Of a stretch of DNA of 64,000 nt, positions 10,721 through 60,800 are shown piece after piece. The translations under genes were made by a program, and so were the position numbers. How positions within the stretch are numbered: the first letter of the stretch is position 1; each line of letters begins with the position of its first letter. Source of the DNA: Neelides folsomi (Eukaryota > Arthropoda > Collembola > Neelipleona > Neelidae); NCBI GenBank assembly GCA_034687125.1, contig JAQGBZ010000030.1, forward strand, positions 304,763 to 368,762. Reading direction: 5' to 3'. The notes below the pieces were generated by a model that did not search any database, was not told where the DNA came from, and worked only from the letters and a program-made list of their open reading frames with translations.

Positions 10721-13148
10721 ACTATTTGTGGTTCAAGAAGGTTCATGAATTGATGGCGTAATAATGTGTAATTATTGATATTTTGATATTGAATACAAGA
10801 TTTTATTTATTCCTTTTTGGGTCTCGTACATTGTTTGGTTAATTATGCAGTTTCCATAATCATTGATTAATTAGATTACCCAATACGTTGGGGTTCGATT
10901 TATAATTTATTGTATTATAGATAGTAAAAGAAAAGAATAAAGAACGACAATGAAGTTGTTCTCGTACAAACGTTAATTAATAGGTATGTAGAAGATCATT
11001 TCTCACACTTACACCACAGTAAAGTTCATCTTTTCATTTTAATTTACAATCAGGTTTACTAAACACTATTTAAGATTTTCTTGCGTATTTTTTCTCTAAA
11101 TAATTCAAGTTATGTAATTAATTCACACACCTATGTAACATATGCGTACACATACGTATTTAAACCATCTTGTCAATTTTAATGACGTATTTCATACAAT
11201 TTCAATATATTATTTACTACATTACTGGTAAGTGGTATTACAGATTATCCCATAATATTACATACTCCATTAAACGAATAAAAGTCGCACTCAACTAATC
11301 AAGTAGAAAAAGTTTTGTTCCAATTTCCGAAATGTCGGTTTACAAAGTCTCCACATTGTAGATATTTTTGATTTTGACAATTTTTCAAACTCCATTAAAT
11401 TCCTAACTTTCGTTATTAATTATCTAAAAATATTTTTTACAAAATTAGGTACACTCAATTTTACATTTAAGTACAAACGGAGATAATACAAACTATATAA
11501 AAATTTAACTATTTAATTAGTAACTACATATATTATGTAACTACCTACATAGTACTTTTAATTACAAATAACTACATTTTATTAATCTAAAGCATTCTAC
11601 CAACTAAATTGATAGTAAAATATTTAGTCTAAAAGATCAATTTTGATTCATTTTTTGAAAGCTTATATTTCATATGTCCGATTTTTTTGACAAGAATATC
11701 TTTTAAATTCAAAATGGTCATGTCAAAAGACATATGTCAATATAGAAGTCTCGTATCTGATGATTGTATACAGTTATACAGTTCATACACAGTTTAAGTT
11801 TTTTCCTATTTTTTCACAATCTAATAGAGTGATCTATTCTAAAAGAAATTAATCTACAATTTTAAAAAATGGATCAAAGTTTTTTGCCAATATCAAACTT
11901 ATGCATTGTTTACATGAAGTTCAAAAAGTTATAGGAGTATCCCCATCGATCGATAACATTTAATTTAGAACACAATCGGTCACCGATTTTTTAAAATTTT
12001 AAAAACAACGAATGAATCTATTTAAGAAGTATGTTCAATCTATATTGTAGTATGTAAGTATCTATTCATTGAGATCTTGTCATATATAATGATATTTACA
12101 TATATCATCATCTAATATGTTGTAATATCTAAGGTACACTATAATTATCTAATCCATAAGTTTATGTACATAAATCTAAATATCTGTATCAGGTAAATCT
12201 TTACCTTTAGATATAATGTATGGTATAAGTTCTTTATACGATTGTTCGTTTTCTAGTAAATACAACCTTTTAATATAATTGTACATATTTTAGTTTACCA
12301 TCTTTGTTATCTGACTAATTTTCGATATTTTTCATATTATGTACAAATTGGATTAAAATTCTAATCTCGATCACATTTAAATATTCAACGATATCACTCA
12401 AAAGGTAAATAAATTAGCACATGAAGTTTTATATCAAATCCTCAATCGGTACTTCGTCATGACTCAAAATCAATGTTCTGTCAAAAGAGTCAAATTCTAT
12501 ACCAAATTGCTAACACCGCTATTTATATTATTAGTAGAGAACAATTTTATATTCAAGAAACTTCCACCAAAATATCGAATGAACGAATTTCTAGTGTGGT
12601 TATAAATTTTTCGAATCTTATTTAAGCATTTTTATTAAATGGTATTTTTCAAATTTATAAAAAACCTCGATTAATGAGTATACCAATTTTTAAAATTTAG
12701 ATAATTCCTTATTTTATGTACAGCTTATTCAAATGTTGAAAATCTGAACAACATTTTTATCATTGGCAAATGAGATATGATGGGAATGTTTTGAAGTGAA
12801 TAAAAGGGAAAAGCTTTGTTCTTCTCCAATTGACATAATATGTTTATCAATGATGTAGCATCAATACGTTCGTATTATGTAATAGAATTATAGATAAAAC
12901 TAATATAAAGGTATATAAGATATGAAGCACCTTTGTTTAAACTAATAAATAAGAGTATTCTGTTAATTAGCATCCATGAGATGATTGTATATAATTGTAA
13001 TATTTTTAGCTCTTCCTGAAGAAGTTTCTTCATTTGATTCAGATCTTTTTCATTTAATATTATGTAATTAATTTAGTAGTAGATTTGGTTGTTGATTCTT
13101 ATTTCACATTGTTAGAAATTATAGAGGAATCTCTCTATAGAGGAATTG
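10721..13148. other. Intergenic region between cac 3' end and the 317-aa gene
   Basis: About 2.4 kb of AT-rich DNA. It must contain the 3'UTR of the calcium-channel gene (an ATTAAA variant signal at 13053-13058 on the minus strand) and the promoter of the 317-aa gene near 10721-10900. I see no further gene or clear repeat. Confidence 0.5.
13053..13058 (-). terminator. Possible poly(A) signal (ATTAAA) of cac long form
   Basis: Minus-strand ATTAAA about 91 nt past the TGA at 13149-13151. It is a variant hexamer in AT-rich DNA, so weak. Confidence 0.3.
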
Positions 13149-48878
<35,730 letters not shown>

Positions 48879-51800
48879 TTTGTGTTATTTAAAATTCTCC
48901 AAATATTTAAATATTTTATTTTCTTTGTTCACTTCCTTCGACTACGAAGAAGTTGACAGTAAATTAGATTCAACCGAGGAAACATTTCTTATTGTCGGCG
49001 GCTTGCATTATTCATAATCTCCGAACCTTGAAAAAAGTAATAAAAAAATAATATGAGTTCATTAGCAATAAATATTTCCATTTTCCATTTCAACAATTTC
49101 CAGCATGCAAAGGCCAGATTTATCGTCCTTATATTTGTAATTTGTGGGAGAAAAGATGAAAGCAAGACAAATTATTTGAGTAATAGGAGTTGCATAATAG
49201 TAGTACGAAGGTGGTCTAAACCGATGTAATCTTTCGATTACAACGTGGATTTTGAACTAAACTCAACCGTCCCGGACGTAATTTGATTTGTCAGCAAACA
49301 TTCTTCCATACATCTTGTTCCACTTTCAATACCAATACTTATGTACCATATAGTATACCACCAATACTTTTTATACTACCTGTATACCATCTTATAGAAT
49401 ATGTAGAATCTTATATATTTAAGTATATGTATAAGATTTCAAAGCATGGGAATGTACTCAAATAAATGAAACTTGAGAGTACCATTACGATCTTCAGTGA
49501 CTTGAAAGTGGAGTGAACTTTCTACTCCCATTCACTTTCCTTCAAACTTCCTATAACAATGAACTCTCCTTTGTCCTCCAATTGAGTTTCAATGAGTGTT
49601 GAGAGAGTAATAGACTAAAACTTAGTTTTTCCCTTCTTAGACAATTAACCTGGAGAAGCAGTGACCTATTGAGGAAAGATTCCAAATAATATTACAGAAG
49701 AGAAACAGCGTAAAGGCATAAAAAGATCTTGGCTCTTTTCAAACCCTAATGTAATGAAATGTCGAATAATGAAGTAGTAGAAGGGTGGGGATGGCAAACA
49801 ACTCGTTTCAAATATTAGCTTGTCCATTGGATCATAGTAGACAGAATACGCTCAGATGTATCTGTAAAAGAGTATAAAACCCAGCTGGTGGATTTTTATT
49901 CCAACTATTACTATTTTTCCTATTAACTCTCCGATCTCCACAATGGTTGTTCGAAAAGCTCCAAAGCTCCAAAACATTGTTTGAAGCAATGAGTTGAAAT
50001 GAAAGAGAAATGTTCGACTATGTGTACTATAAATGTATACATAGCTGATCAAAGTGTGTAAATAGCTTTATATAACAATTCTTTTATCTTTTTTCTATTA
50101 CCTACTTTGTCGGACTCCGGAATAGATAGAATACTGTATGTACAGTATGTATACAGTAAGTATGTATATAGGGAAAATTCAACTCCCCCATCGTGTGTTC
50201 TTTCATCGTCTTTCATTGGCTCATCGTCCTTTTACATACATAGATATCTACGGGACCATCACGCAGTGCTAACTCACTAAAAATGTTTTTAAATTCCACA
50301 ATTCCTATTCGTCCCATTAAAACATACCAAACAATACTTAAATTCATCCAAAAATCTACTTTTAGCAATGAACGTAGTTGAAATAACTAACAAATACAGA
50401 AATGTATTTTAGTTAATTAGTTGGAATATTTTGAACTTTAATTATTTCATATTGTTCTCAATTATTGAATTATTTTTGAATGAATATGGGACTTCTATTC
50501 TGGTTCATTACAATAATTCAAAGATTGTGAGGGGAAGTAATACATTTTGTATTTATGTAAAGTTAGCAAAGTCACCAATTCATCACTATTAATTGAAAAT
50601 ACCATTGAGATTTTAATTAAATAAATTATTTGACAATATGGAAATGAGGAAGACAGAATTAGAAAATCTTATATGTAAAATTATTATATAGTAGTCGCGA
50701 AAATCCATCACTTTACAGTGAAGGAAATTTGTCATATGAATATGGTATATGGAATTGTATGAATTTATGGAATTTATCTATGTAACTGTGTGTATAACCA
50801 ATTTGTATCCTCCAGCAAACCTCATTCCAAATAGGGAAAACCTGTGCTTTGAGCTCACTTGAGTCTTTGGAGAAAAGGCCGGAGAAACTCCCTCGTTATC
50901 CACATGATTAAAGGATTATCATGTTGAGAGGGGAAATTGACGTAAACTTGTGTTTGCACTCAGGCGGAAGTAAGGACAACACGGCCATAATAATGTTCTC
51001 CGAGACTCTCACTAATTCTTAGGTCAAAGTGCTGAATGGTTGTGCGATGACGGAGAGTAAGCGAGGAAAGTGGGAGCATTGAATTGGGACTAAATTCCCT
51101 TATATGCGGTTGAAGGGTGAGGTCTCCACATTGATTTGTTCGGAATTAGTGAACTAACCACTCGTTTGAGCAGCGTTGAACGACGAAAGGTTTCCTCTTG
51201 TCTTCAACTCCATTGATATTGTTTGAACGTTAGTTAATATTAAAGTCAAAGGCAGAAGAGGGAAATTGGAGAGAATGGGGCGGGTCACGCGAAAAACTCA
51301 TTTCTTCAGCTGTTTATACTCCCCCACCTTCACGCTCACCTTCACTCTCTTGGAGCCAAAGGGCATAGAAATTTGCTTATACATATTACCTATGAAAACA
51401 TCATAGTGTACTTTCTATACTTTTTAACTTGAATACGTTCACGCTTGAGTAATAATATAATGTACTCTGTACATTATATCTGTACTAGAGTAGGTATGTA
51501 TGTAATAATGGTAGAGTTATAATTTAAATAGGAAAGACGACATGATGTCATTTCCCCTTCCAGATGCAGAATTACCAAGAATAACACGTTGAGGAAATTC
51601 TTATAAAGGTATGTTTAAAGTATAGGAAAAGAGTGCGTGTGGTCTTAATCAGGAAATCTTGACCGAATGAGAAAAGTGGGGCACATCAGTTTCCTTCTAA
51701 TTTTCTTGCTAACCCCTGACTGAGTTTGACTCGCAGTGCGGTTGATACTATCATTAATAAAACGGTTGTTCCAAAGTATTATATTATTTATAAATTACTT

Positions 51801-54800
51801 TCTTTGTGTAAGTAAGTACTACTTTCTTTGGTTGATATTATCCTTAATTACTATTTTTAAAAGAAAGAAAATGCCCAAAATTAGAATCACACTTTTAACT
51901 TTCCCTTTAATAAGCAAAACATACTACTGTACTAACTACTAATATACTTATAATACCAAACACATGATAATAAAGGTATAATCTTTATTATAATCCTTAT
52001 TCCTTACAAGTGTATTTATTCATTCAGATTACAAAAAACAAATTATTCAAAAACATGGCGAAGGTGAAAGAGGAGAGAAATGGGTTTGGAAAATTGGAAT
52101 TTTTTTAGAAACCTGAAAGATTTATTTTTCTTGACTTTCTTGAACTATAGATAATAAAAATATGATTAGATAAAGGAAAAGGACGAGACCTTTTGTACTG
52201 TGAGTGAAAGTAATGGAAGAAGCAACCAACTGTTGATTCAGAGATTGCAGGCTGTTGAGCTTCCTCGTTCTCTTTGTGTTTCGCCTGTCACTAAGGATGA
52301 GTGGGTTTGGTCTTAAATCTCCACAATGGACTTGGAAAGAAAATCCCTTCTAGTTACCCTCACTTTTCTCCAAATGAGAGCAAGGTGGAAAACTTTGGAA
52401 ATCTCAACTAGTGGGATAATCTCTTTTTACACTTTCTACTCCACTTACAGAGATATAACAAAGATATACAGAAGTGATTCTGGTTCACAAATATCTGTAG
52501 CAAATGTTTGTTAGTTATATAATACATTGAAGTTGTTGGTTAAGCCGAGTGGCTCTTGAACCAAACCTCTCATCACGAGACGAGGGTTGAGAGTGACAGA
52601 TTCAAGGATCGGCAGAGCAGCGGAAACCTGTCGATCTCGACATCTCATTCTACGCCTCGACGCCACGGCGCCAAATGCCCAGGATATAACAGATCGCGTC
52701 GATGGCGCCGTTAGCAAAGCCGACAAATAAAACCCGGAAAACTGAAGCCGTACATTGAAAATTACAGAAGCAACCAACAGCATTTTTCTACATTTGTCCA
52801 ACTTTTATGTTTCACTTCAATTGAAATTGAGAATTGTGTAATAGGATGTCATGGGCATTTTTTAGCTAAAAAAATATATAAGGAATTTGTTCCCAATATG
52901 GATCCAAATAAAGGAAAGGACAAAATGGGTATATTTATTTGAATAGATTGCAAGAGAAGTCTCTGGAGTGAGGAGCGGAGATAGAAAAGAAAGTCTCCTC
53001 TCACAGCATCTCCCGTTGTCAAGGAAATAGATTCCGACCATCTCTTATTCTGATGGGTTCGTTCGGGTCTCTTCGGCCCACCACTCATTCTCCTTTTTTT
53101 CTTCCTTTTATTACATACTTTGATTTCTTTCCCTTCGTCTCATTTCCCGAGTTGAGCCTATTTGGATGGAGAAAAGTCAAAGCTTTCTCAACAATTCCTC
53201 CTTTGACACACGTTTTTGGATTGCAATTTAAGAATCCAATTGAAGAGTTCTTTTCAATTACTCAGGAGGAGTTTGAAGTGGCTCATACAGGTAGCTCAAT
53301 AGTGATCCTGGTTGACAATTTCAAATCAAAGGAGCAATCTCCTTATACGGCTTCCGAAGCATTAGAAAAACTTTCTTTTAATTTGAGTGGAACTTTGTTC
53401 CACATCACTCAATACATTTTTGAGAAGGTTCTTTGTGAACCACTCGAGCACTTTCCTAATAACGGCCGACTTTACTTAACCGTTCGGCTAATTTAATACA
53501 TTAGTCAACTCACACACGTGTCCTTTGTCCTGGCTCCAATTCCATGCATAATTGTATTTACTTGAATATTAAAGGAGTGTACGGGCCCAAGTTTCCAGAC
53601 TTTCTTTCTTTCATGTGATGATGTGTGGGAGAAGGGATGGAAGTGGATTAGGAGCTAAGCTTAATTAATGAAAGGTTGCAGCATGGAGAGTTGAATGGAG
53701 CTCTGAGAGGCTAATTTGACAAGTTGATGATATGAAGAAGAAGCCATTTGCGAAGTGGGGAGTCTATTCACATGATTCATAATATCCAATAGGCCCAATA
53801 GTTCACAAGTGAATAAAAGCTCATTTATTCCACATTGCACAACCTTCCAATTAGAAGATTGAATAAAGTAGGATCCGGTCTCAATTCAAGGAGCTTTCCC
53901 TGGCTATTCACATCTCCTCTAAAAACGTATAGAAATGTAATGGATTACATATTTCGCAGAAGGAAATACTCATGTGAAAGGTTCCGGATCTCGGGTTGAT
54001 AAAATCAATTTTTTCATTTCCATATTTAAAAGGGCGTGGAATGTTGAATATTCTGGATTTTAAGAAATTTCAAGAATATTTCCTTCAGAGAGTCACATTA
54101 AATCATTCAACGAATGTCACATTATTTGATTTATCGAATGTCAAAACAATTCTATCCAGAAAATATCTACTATATAAATATATACGGCATACTGCGTATT
54201 TCTAAAATCTAATCTACATAGTACAAACATCAGGGATATACATAATTTCCATATACCAATATCTGTAGTATTTACATTACAAAATTTTAATTTGAGAATT
54301 TCTTTCAGTGGCTGTATTTGAACTGCTGAACCTACGACGTCGTTATTTATTTTGAACTTCTCAATTGAACTTGTTTAGAAATTGGAAGTTTTTGATGTCC
54401 ATACGTGTTATTCTAAATGTACAATACATACACGAGCACAACTACAGGTGCATAGTACATACATATCAGTATTTATATGTATTAATGTATGTAATAATAA
54501 GTAGACTGAATAAATGCAAAAACTTTATTTGACTTTCTCATATTTACTAGCTCTATTTAATATTGCTTATACCTACACTTTCACTAATGCGTCTTTCTCT
54601 TCACTTTTACCTTAGTACATATACTTGTACTATACTGATAGACTGTGAGTTTATAACTTAAGTTTATTACAGTATAGTACACATTGTATAGTTAAGGGTA
54701 GAGTAGATAAGAAATATTTATGTTAGGTAAGATGCGTATTCGAAATATTTATTTTTCTATACACTATTATGAATTCACCTTCCCTGCTCTGATAATAACG

Positions 54801-57800
54801 AGTTGTGAAAATAGATTTCAATTTTCAAGCTTTGTAGATTCTGGAAAGTAGAAAAGTTCCTTAAAGAAAAGCTTGTGAGTGAAACGAGGGCTGCTTCCCA
54901 ATTAAATTATAAAACCTTCTTCATATTTCCCATCGCGATCGACCATAAATAATGTGTATAACAAAAGCGCCTTGGCCCTTAAGAACTTATTTAACCTATA
55001 AAATTCAATCTTCCTTTCCTCAGCACAATTTCCTTACTTCAACATAGCTTTATTGATATAATTTTATGTATATTGATTGGTATATTTTAAACAAGTTGAC
55101 GGTTTCTTTCGAAAAAATCATATTATGTGACATATGTAGGTATCTACTTATCGTTAGATATATTTTTCGTATATTTCACATGGAATGTTCATTAACCTCA
55201 AAATTGTGACATTATTTATTCTTTTGAAAATGCGTACCTATTGAATTTTTTCATTTCCCAATTTAAATTAATATTTAGGTATACAAATTTTCCCATTTGC
55301 ACATTTTCTCCGACTTAACTGAATAACATTTAAATTGTAAATATATATGGTACCATACATACATACGTATGTAAAGATATTTATAATAAAGACATATTTA
55401 TATAAATATTACTGATGTTATTGATAAATTGTCGACTGAGAGCTATCGAATATTATGCGAATCTATTAAAATACTATATTACTATCTATTCACTATACCT
55501 CAAAGTATTATGAATTTACAAATCTTTGTTATGAAATCATCAAAATTCGCGATTTAAAATCGAGGTGATAAGAATGAATTTTTTGTGAAATATCAATTTG
55601 TATTACACGTCTCCGCCTTGAGGGAAAATTGTGGAATTGATACTCAAAGGTTTGAACAAATATTTTTATTTATAGTTAAATTATTAAGAAATTTTATATA
55701 TCTGTTATTTACTCTATATAATCATTACATACATAAATATGTTGTCTACGGGTAGTAGTAGTAGTCCAAATTTCCACATTGTTTTTTAAAGAACAATATA
55801 TCACGTTGATGAGACATGTGAGTTTGCCTTGTTTTTGATCTTTTTGTTTCACCGAAATTAAAACAAAAATTTCCTTTCCTGGCTCTAATAAAATTGAGGG
55901 CAATTAAAAAGTTATTAAAAAATAAAGTAAAATGTTAGCTAAAACAGATTACTTCTGTTTGGACAAAATTGTCCTACAAGTTTTATTCTCCCAGGAATCC
56001 CAATCTTTCCTGTTATAGGTAATTAATAATTACAGATACACAATTATATGCCTTATACTTCCTATACTTATCTTCTCGTTTGTATGTAATAGTATAAATA
56101 AATGCTCTTTCTATACCTATAGAGTACAAACATAAATACAGGTATGTGGTGGTTCTTATGATATGATTATTTACAGTCTATCATTTTCATCCCATCGAAT
56201 ACATAAAACGAAAGTTTTAATTAACCAAAATGCTGTTTGACATTGTTCCATGGATGTTAATTAATTTTATGGTTTAAAAATTTTATAAAGGCGAATGACT
56301 TATGTCCAAAAATTATATGTAAGTATATCTACAAAAGAAAGAGTAGAGAAATTCTGCTGCTAATTTTGTTATGATAAAAGGAAAGCTTTTAGAGAACCAT
56401 TAGGAAACTGAACACATGAACCTCCACTTCAAATTATAGCAAAGTAGCCGAATACGAAACAGAAACAAACATAAAACAAAATGAACCTAATAATAATGGA
56501 AAACAAATTATATTAGAATCGCGGAACTCGCTTATTGCAAATTTCCTGTTTCATCCCGTCTGTTATCTGAACTGGATTAATTTCACGCTGATGTGCATTT
56601 ACTTATTAATGGACTATCTTAATTTCCAATCAGCTAAAGCAGGAGCAAAAATCTAAAAGAAAAACATCGCTAAAATAAAACAACAAGTACAAATGAAAAT
56701 TAAAAATGAATTACAAGCCCATTATTATCAACTTCATAATCCAATCAAAACAGTCAGAGTAAATTAAAACAATAAATTCAGAGCAAGAAAAGTAATCTAG
56801 CATTTGAAAAAATTAAAAATTAAATGAGATTTTGTCATAATTTTCCTTTATGTGATATTATTTTTTATACTTCACATTAGGTATATTAAGTTTATCAAGG
56901 CTAATAACTAACTAATAATAAGACTGTAAATCATTCAAATTGCTTATTCATTTAAAGGTTAATATGAACTTTTAATGAGTTTTCTAAAACATCAAGATGA
57001 TCCATTTTGATGAAAAATTTATATTTTGTATTAAAAGGGCGACGAAGACAAAAATGTTAATGTTGAGAATGTGATGATGATCTCCTCTGTTACCTCCTGA
57101 TCTCAGACCTTATATTCTCTCCAGACAATGCCCAACTTGATGAAGTTGATGGCTAGAGGGAAAGGATCGAAAAGCCAACATTGTGGATGATTTTGGCGGA
57201 GCGAGCAAACCTGGGAATTGTGAGCTTTCTTTTATGAAAAACAGGAGCAGCTCGAGAGAAACCCAAGAACAAACAGACGAGACATTTGAAAGGGTTCTGG
57301 CCTTCTTCGGAGAAATAAAAGGGTTCAAGCCCATCCTCGGGAAATCTCATTCGGATTATTACTTTCCCTCCTCTGCCCCCGGTTTTCTACACTTTTCCAT
57401 GAAGGCAAAGACAGGCCTTTTCCAAATATTATACGAATTAAAACCACTCATACTATGTATAGGTTTATATGGAATGATATCTTTGCAATTATTTTATAAA
57501 CCAAATATGTGGCTGGTTTAAATGAATAGCTCGATTTGACCATTAATATTTATATTGATACAATCAAATTTTGAACGCTAATTTACACACACATCTGTTT
57601 TATTAAAACTTGAGTTTATTAGCATTTAACGCCATTGGTTAATCACGTGTTAATTTAATGCTAAAAGTCAAATATATGTATATATATATACATATATAGC
57701 TATAGCCCTCGGCTTTTAAAAACTAATAAAATATTGTATTCTTACAAACAAACTAGTAAATTCTTAATTCCATAAATGAACTGAACTAAATATTAACTTA

Positions 57801-60800
57801 AATATGTACAGGTCGCATTTGAACATTTGGAGATTTTATTTCCGGAAACAGAGTAATTCGTTTAAATTTCGTATAAATACCATTCCCAAGTTGATTAAGC
57901 CGATGGCGCTGTCCTAATTCAATTTCCTTTTCACTCATCGCCAGATTGAAATAATATTACACGCAGTGCAAATAAGCCAAATAAGTATGCAAAACTATAT
58001 TTACAAGACAGCGGTGTAGATAGAATCCTATAAAGACTATGTATTTATATTTGCTAACCATATTAAAGCAATACCAACTTTATATACCTACATCCTGTAC
58101 ACAGAGCTCAAGATTCTCAAATTAACTGAAATGTGAAATGTGATGAAAAAGAAATTTGTCTTTTGCCCTTCAAGGTTTTTTCTCCAAGTTTTCCGGGACT
58201 TTGAAAAGGAGATTTAAAAAATCCACAAATCGAGTTCTTTAATTAAAGATTTCATCTGAGATTCGAGATTAATCGAGTCACATCCCCGCTCTCTTCCTCT
58301 TCACTCTCCCGTCTCAATAAGCCACTTGTAATTGCTTTGAAGTTCAAAGGCTCAACGTCTAACACCTACATTTTACGACTACTACGAGATTTATCCCTTC
58401 ACTTATCCCACGCTCGCTTTGTAGACCGGCGAGTAAACTAAGTAATCGCCTTTGATATACTCTCTCAAATCTCTAAATGTTATGCATGAGCGTTCTACGT
58501 GTTATACATAATTTACCTTCTTTCCCACTTTCATTTTCTTTTTTGCCACTTGGAAATACTATGAACAATTTTCATATTTAAGTCTTCCCAGGAGTAAAGG
58601 TATACAGAGCAGGTAAAAATGCTGAATTGAATATTCAACATTTTTGTAAATCCTTTTTTTTCTTCAAATGTATGTAGAAAATTCTTATTCATTTATTCCA
58701 TAACATTAATTAAAGAATTCTTCAACTTCAATGATTCCCAAGAATTGTAAGTTTGCATAAAGCTCGGTAACTTTGTGCCTTCATTACGCAATTAAATGAG
58801 ATGGAAAAACAACATTGATGTGAACATACTTTTCAACAAAAGGTCGAGTTTCTTTCATACAGATATACATTATAAAACTATACACAATTAAAATAAATTG
58901 AACATATCTTCTATGCTAGATAGATAATTGAAAACCAAATTGTGTGGGAGGATATAAATGTGGTATAGCGATGGCTTCCAACCACTCTCACAGCTTCAAT
59001 TGTTCAATTAATTAAATTTCTATCTTGTAATGTGTTCTAAGTGAAAGTAATGAAAGAATCTACTTGAAGAAAAAGCTCCAAGGGTGTTATTTCTCAATTG
59101 AATTAAGATTTTTGGAAAGTGCTATAAACTCAAAGTGCTTGCTTTTAACTTTTATCTTAATACTTACTATAAATAATAGATATAAAGAATATAAACTTTC
59201 AGAATGATATAGAAGACAATTATTAAATTTTCTCTTTTTAATATTTTAAGGTAGTTTGAGTTTTAACACAAAGTGAATATGCCAACTCTAATAGATCATA
59301 TTTGACGTTGACGTTCTTTAACTTTTATTGTTTAAATTTTTTTCAATTATTTTGATTGGTCTCTTCTTAGAAGCCTTCAAGAAACAATAAACAAAAAATG
59401 TTTAGACTTAATGAATATTTTGCTGGTATATCCAGTTATAAGATATTGTTCATATTCATAATATTTGACTTTCTCATTTTTTAACTTTTCAATTTTATAA
59501 TACGCAAAACTCATTGGAAATTGTTTGTTTTCAGTAAACAAATCTTTCAAATATATTTAATAAATAAGCTTTACATTTTGTTATTAAGATCTTAAGTATT
59601 ATGGAACGGATTTATAAATTGATAATACAATGTTATATAGGAAGGTGCTTAAATATATGTTTACCTATAGAATACATAATAATAGAGCAACATGACCGCA
59701 GACAGACATCATCGGCTCATAAGAAGTACGTGTAGGCGTATATTGGGTTTTATGGCCTAACAAAATGTATAAGAATTTTTGAAAGATGGGAGGAATTTCC
59801 CTAAGTCTGCTTTCATCTTTTGTTCATGTTAATTTCTTTCGATCCTCAACATAAGTATGAGCTATTGATTTCCCATGTTTAAATCTTTTGATCTTTGTTG
59901 AAAGCCTTCTTGTCTTCGCATAAAAGCTTAACACTTTATGTTCATAACCCTACGCAGGTACTTTACTTCTTATCAACTGATAAAAGGCCAAATGTTAATA
60001 TTGATACTTGAGCCATCAACTCAAAAGCCAATTTTTCTCCATATCTTGTGAATTGTTCCGAATTCGTGCCTTTGCCTCATCTAGACGTTTGCCGATCATT
60101 CTCCAAGGAATTTTACTGCTTTCATCTTTCAATAATACACCGCACTTACATTTATACACATTGCATTCCGCATAGGAAAATACTTAAACAAAAAGAACAG
60201 TAGAAACATTTTAAATGAATAAAAGGTTTAATCGCAATTTCAAGCACGACCAACACAAAACTAAATGGACTTTATTCCCCTATTTATCAAATATGGACAA
60301 CGTACCATACTTTAACCCAACTTTAAGCACTGATTTATTATAAACGATAAATGAAAGTAAACGAAATAACGCAAGCATTATTCAACCCTATATTTTAGAA
60401 TCTTATTAACTAATTGAATGAATCATTTTTTGTATAATTTTCTGATCACAAATACAAATCCTAGCTTAAGAGATTAAGAATGTATAAATTAAGAAAAATT
60501 CAAAAAATTTGCAATTCTCACTACAAAAATGTATGCAAATTATGCAAAAAATTCACTGAAAGCATTTTGAACTGAATTCCAAATAAATTGCATCAATGCT
60601 ATCCCATCATTTACAATCCATCATTGACTTTTACAGATAGCTTTTAGTAAAGTATTGATTTAAATGTTTAAATACAAGATTTAATATATCTAAAAGGTTA
60701 AATTTACAATTTTAGTATCAACTTGAGGAAGAATATAAATACAAAAGTTGTTTCATTATTAGTGAACATTTACTCAATCAATAAAATTAAGTTGTTTAAA

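Noticed and set aside
57183-57521. 112-codon plus frame MDDFGGASKP...
   Set aside because: Overlaps opposing frames in the same GC-richer patch; no recognisable domain, splice context or start context.
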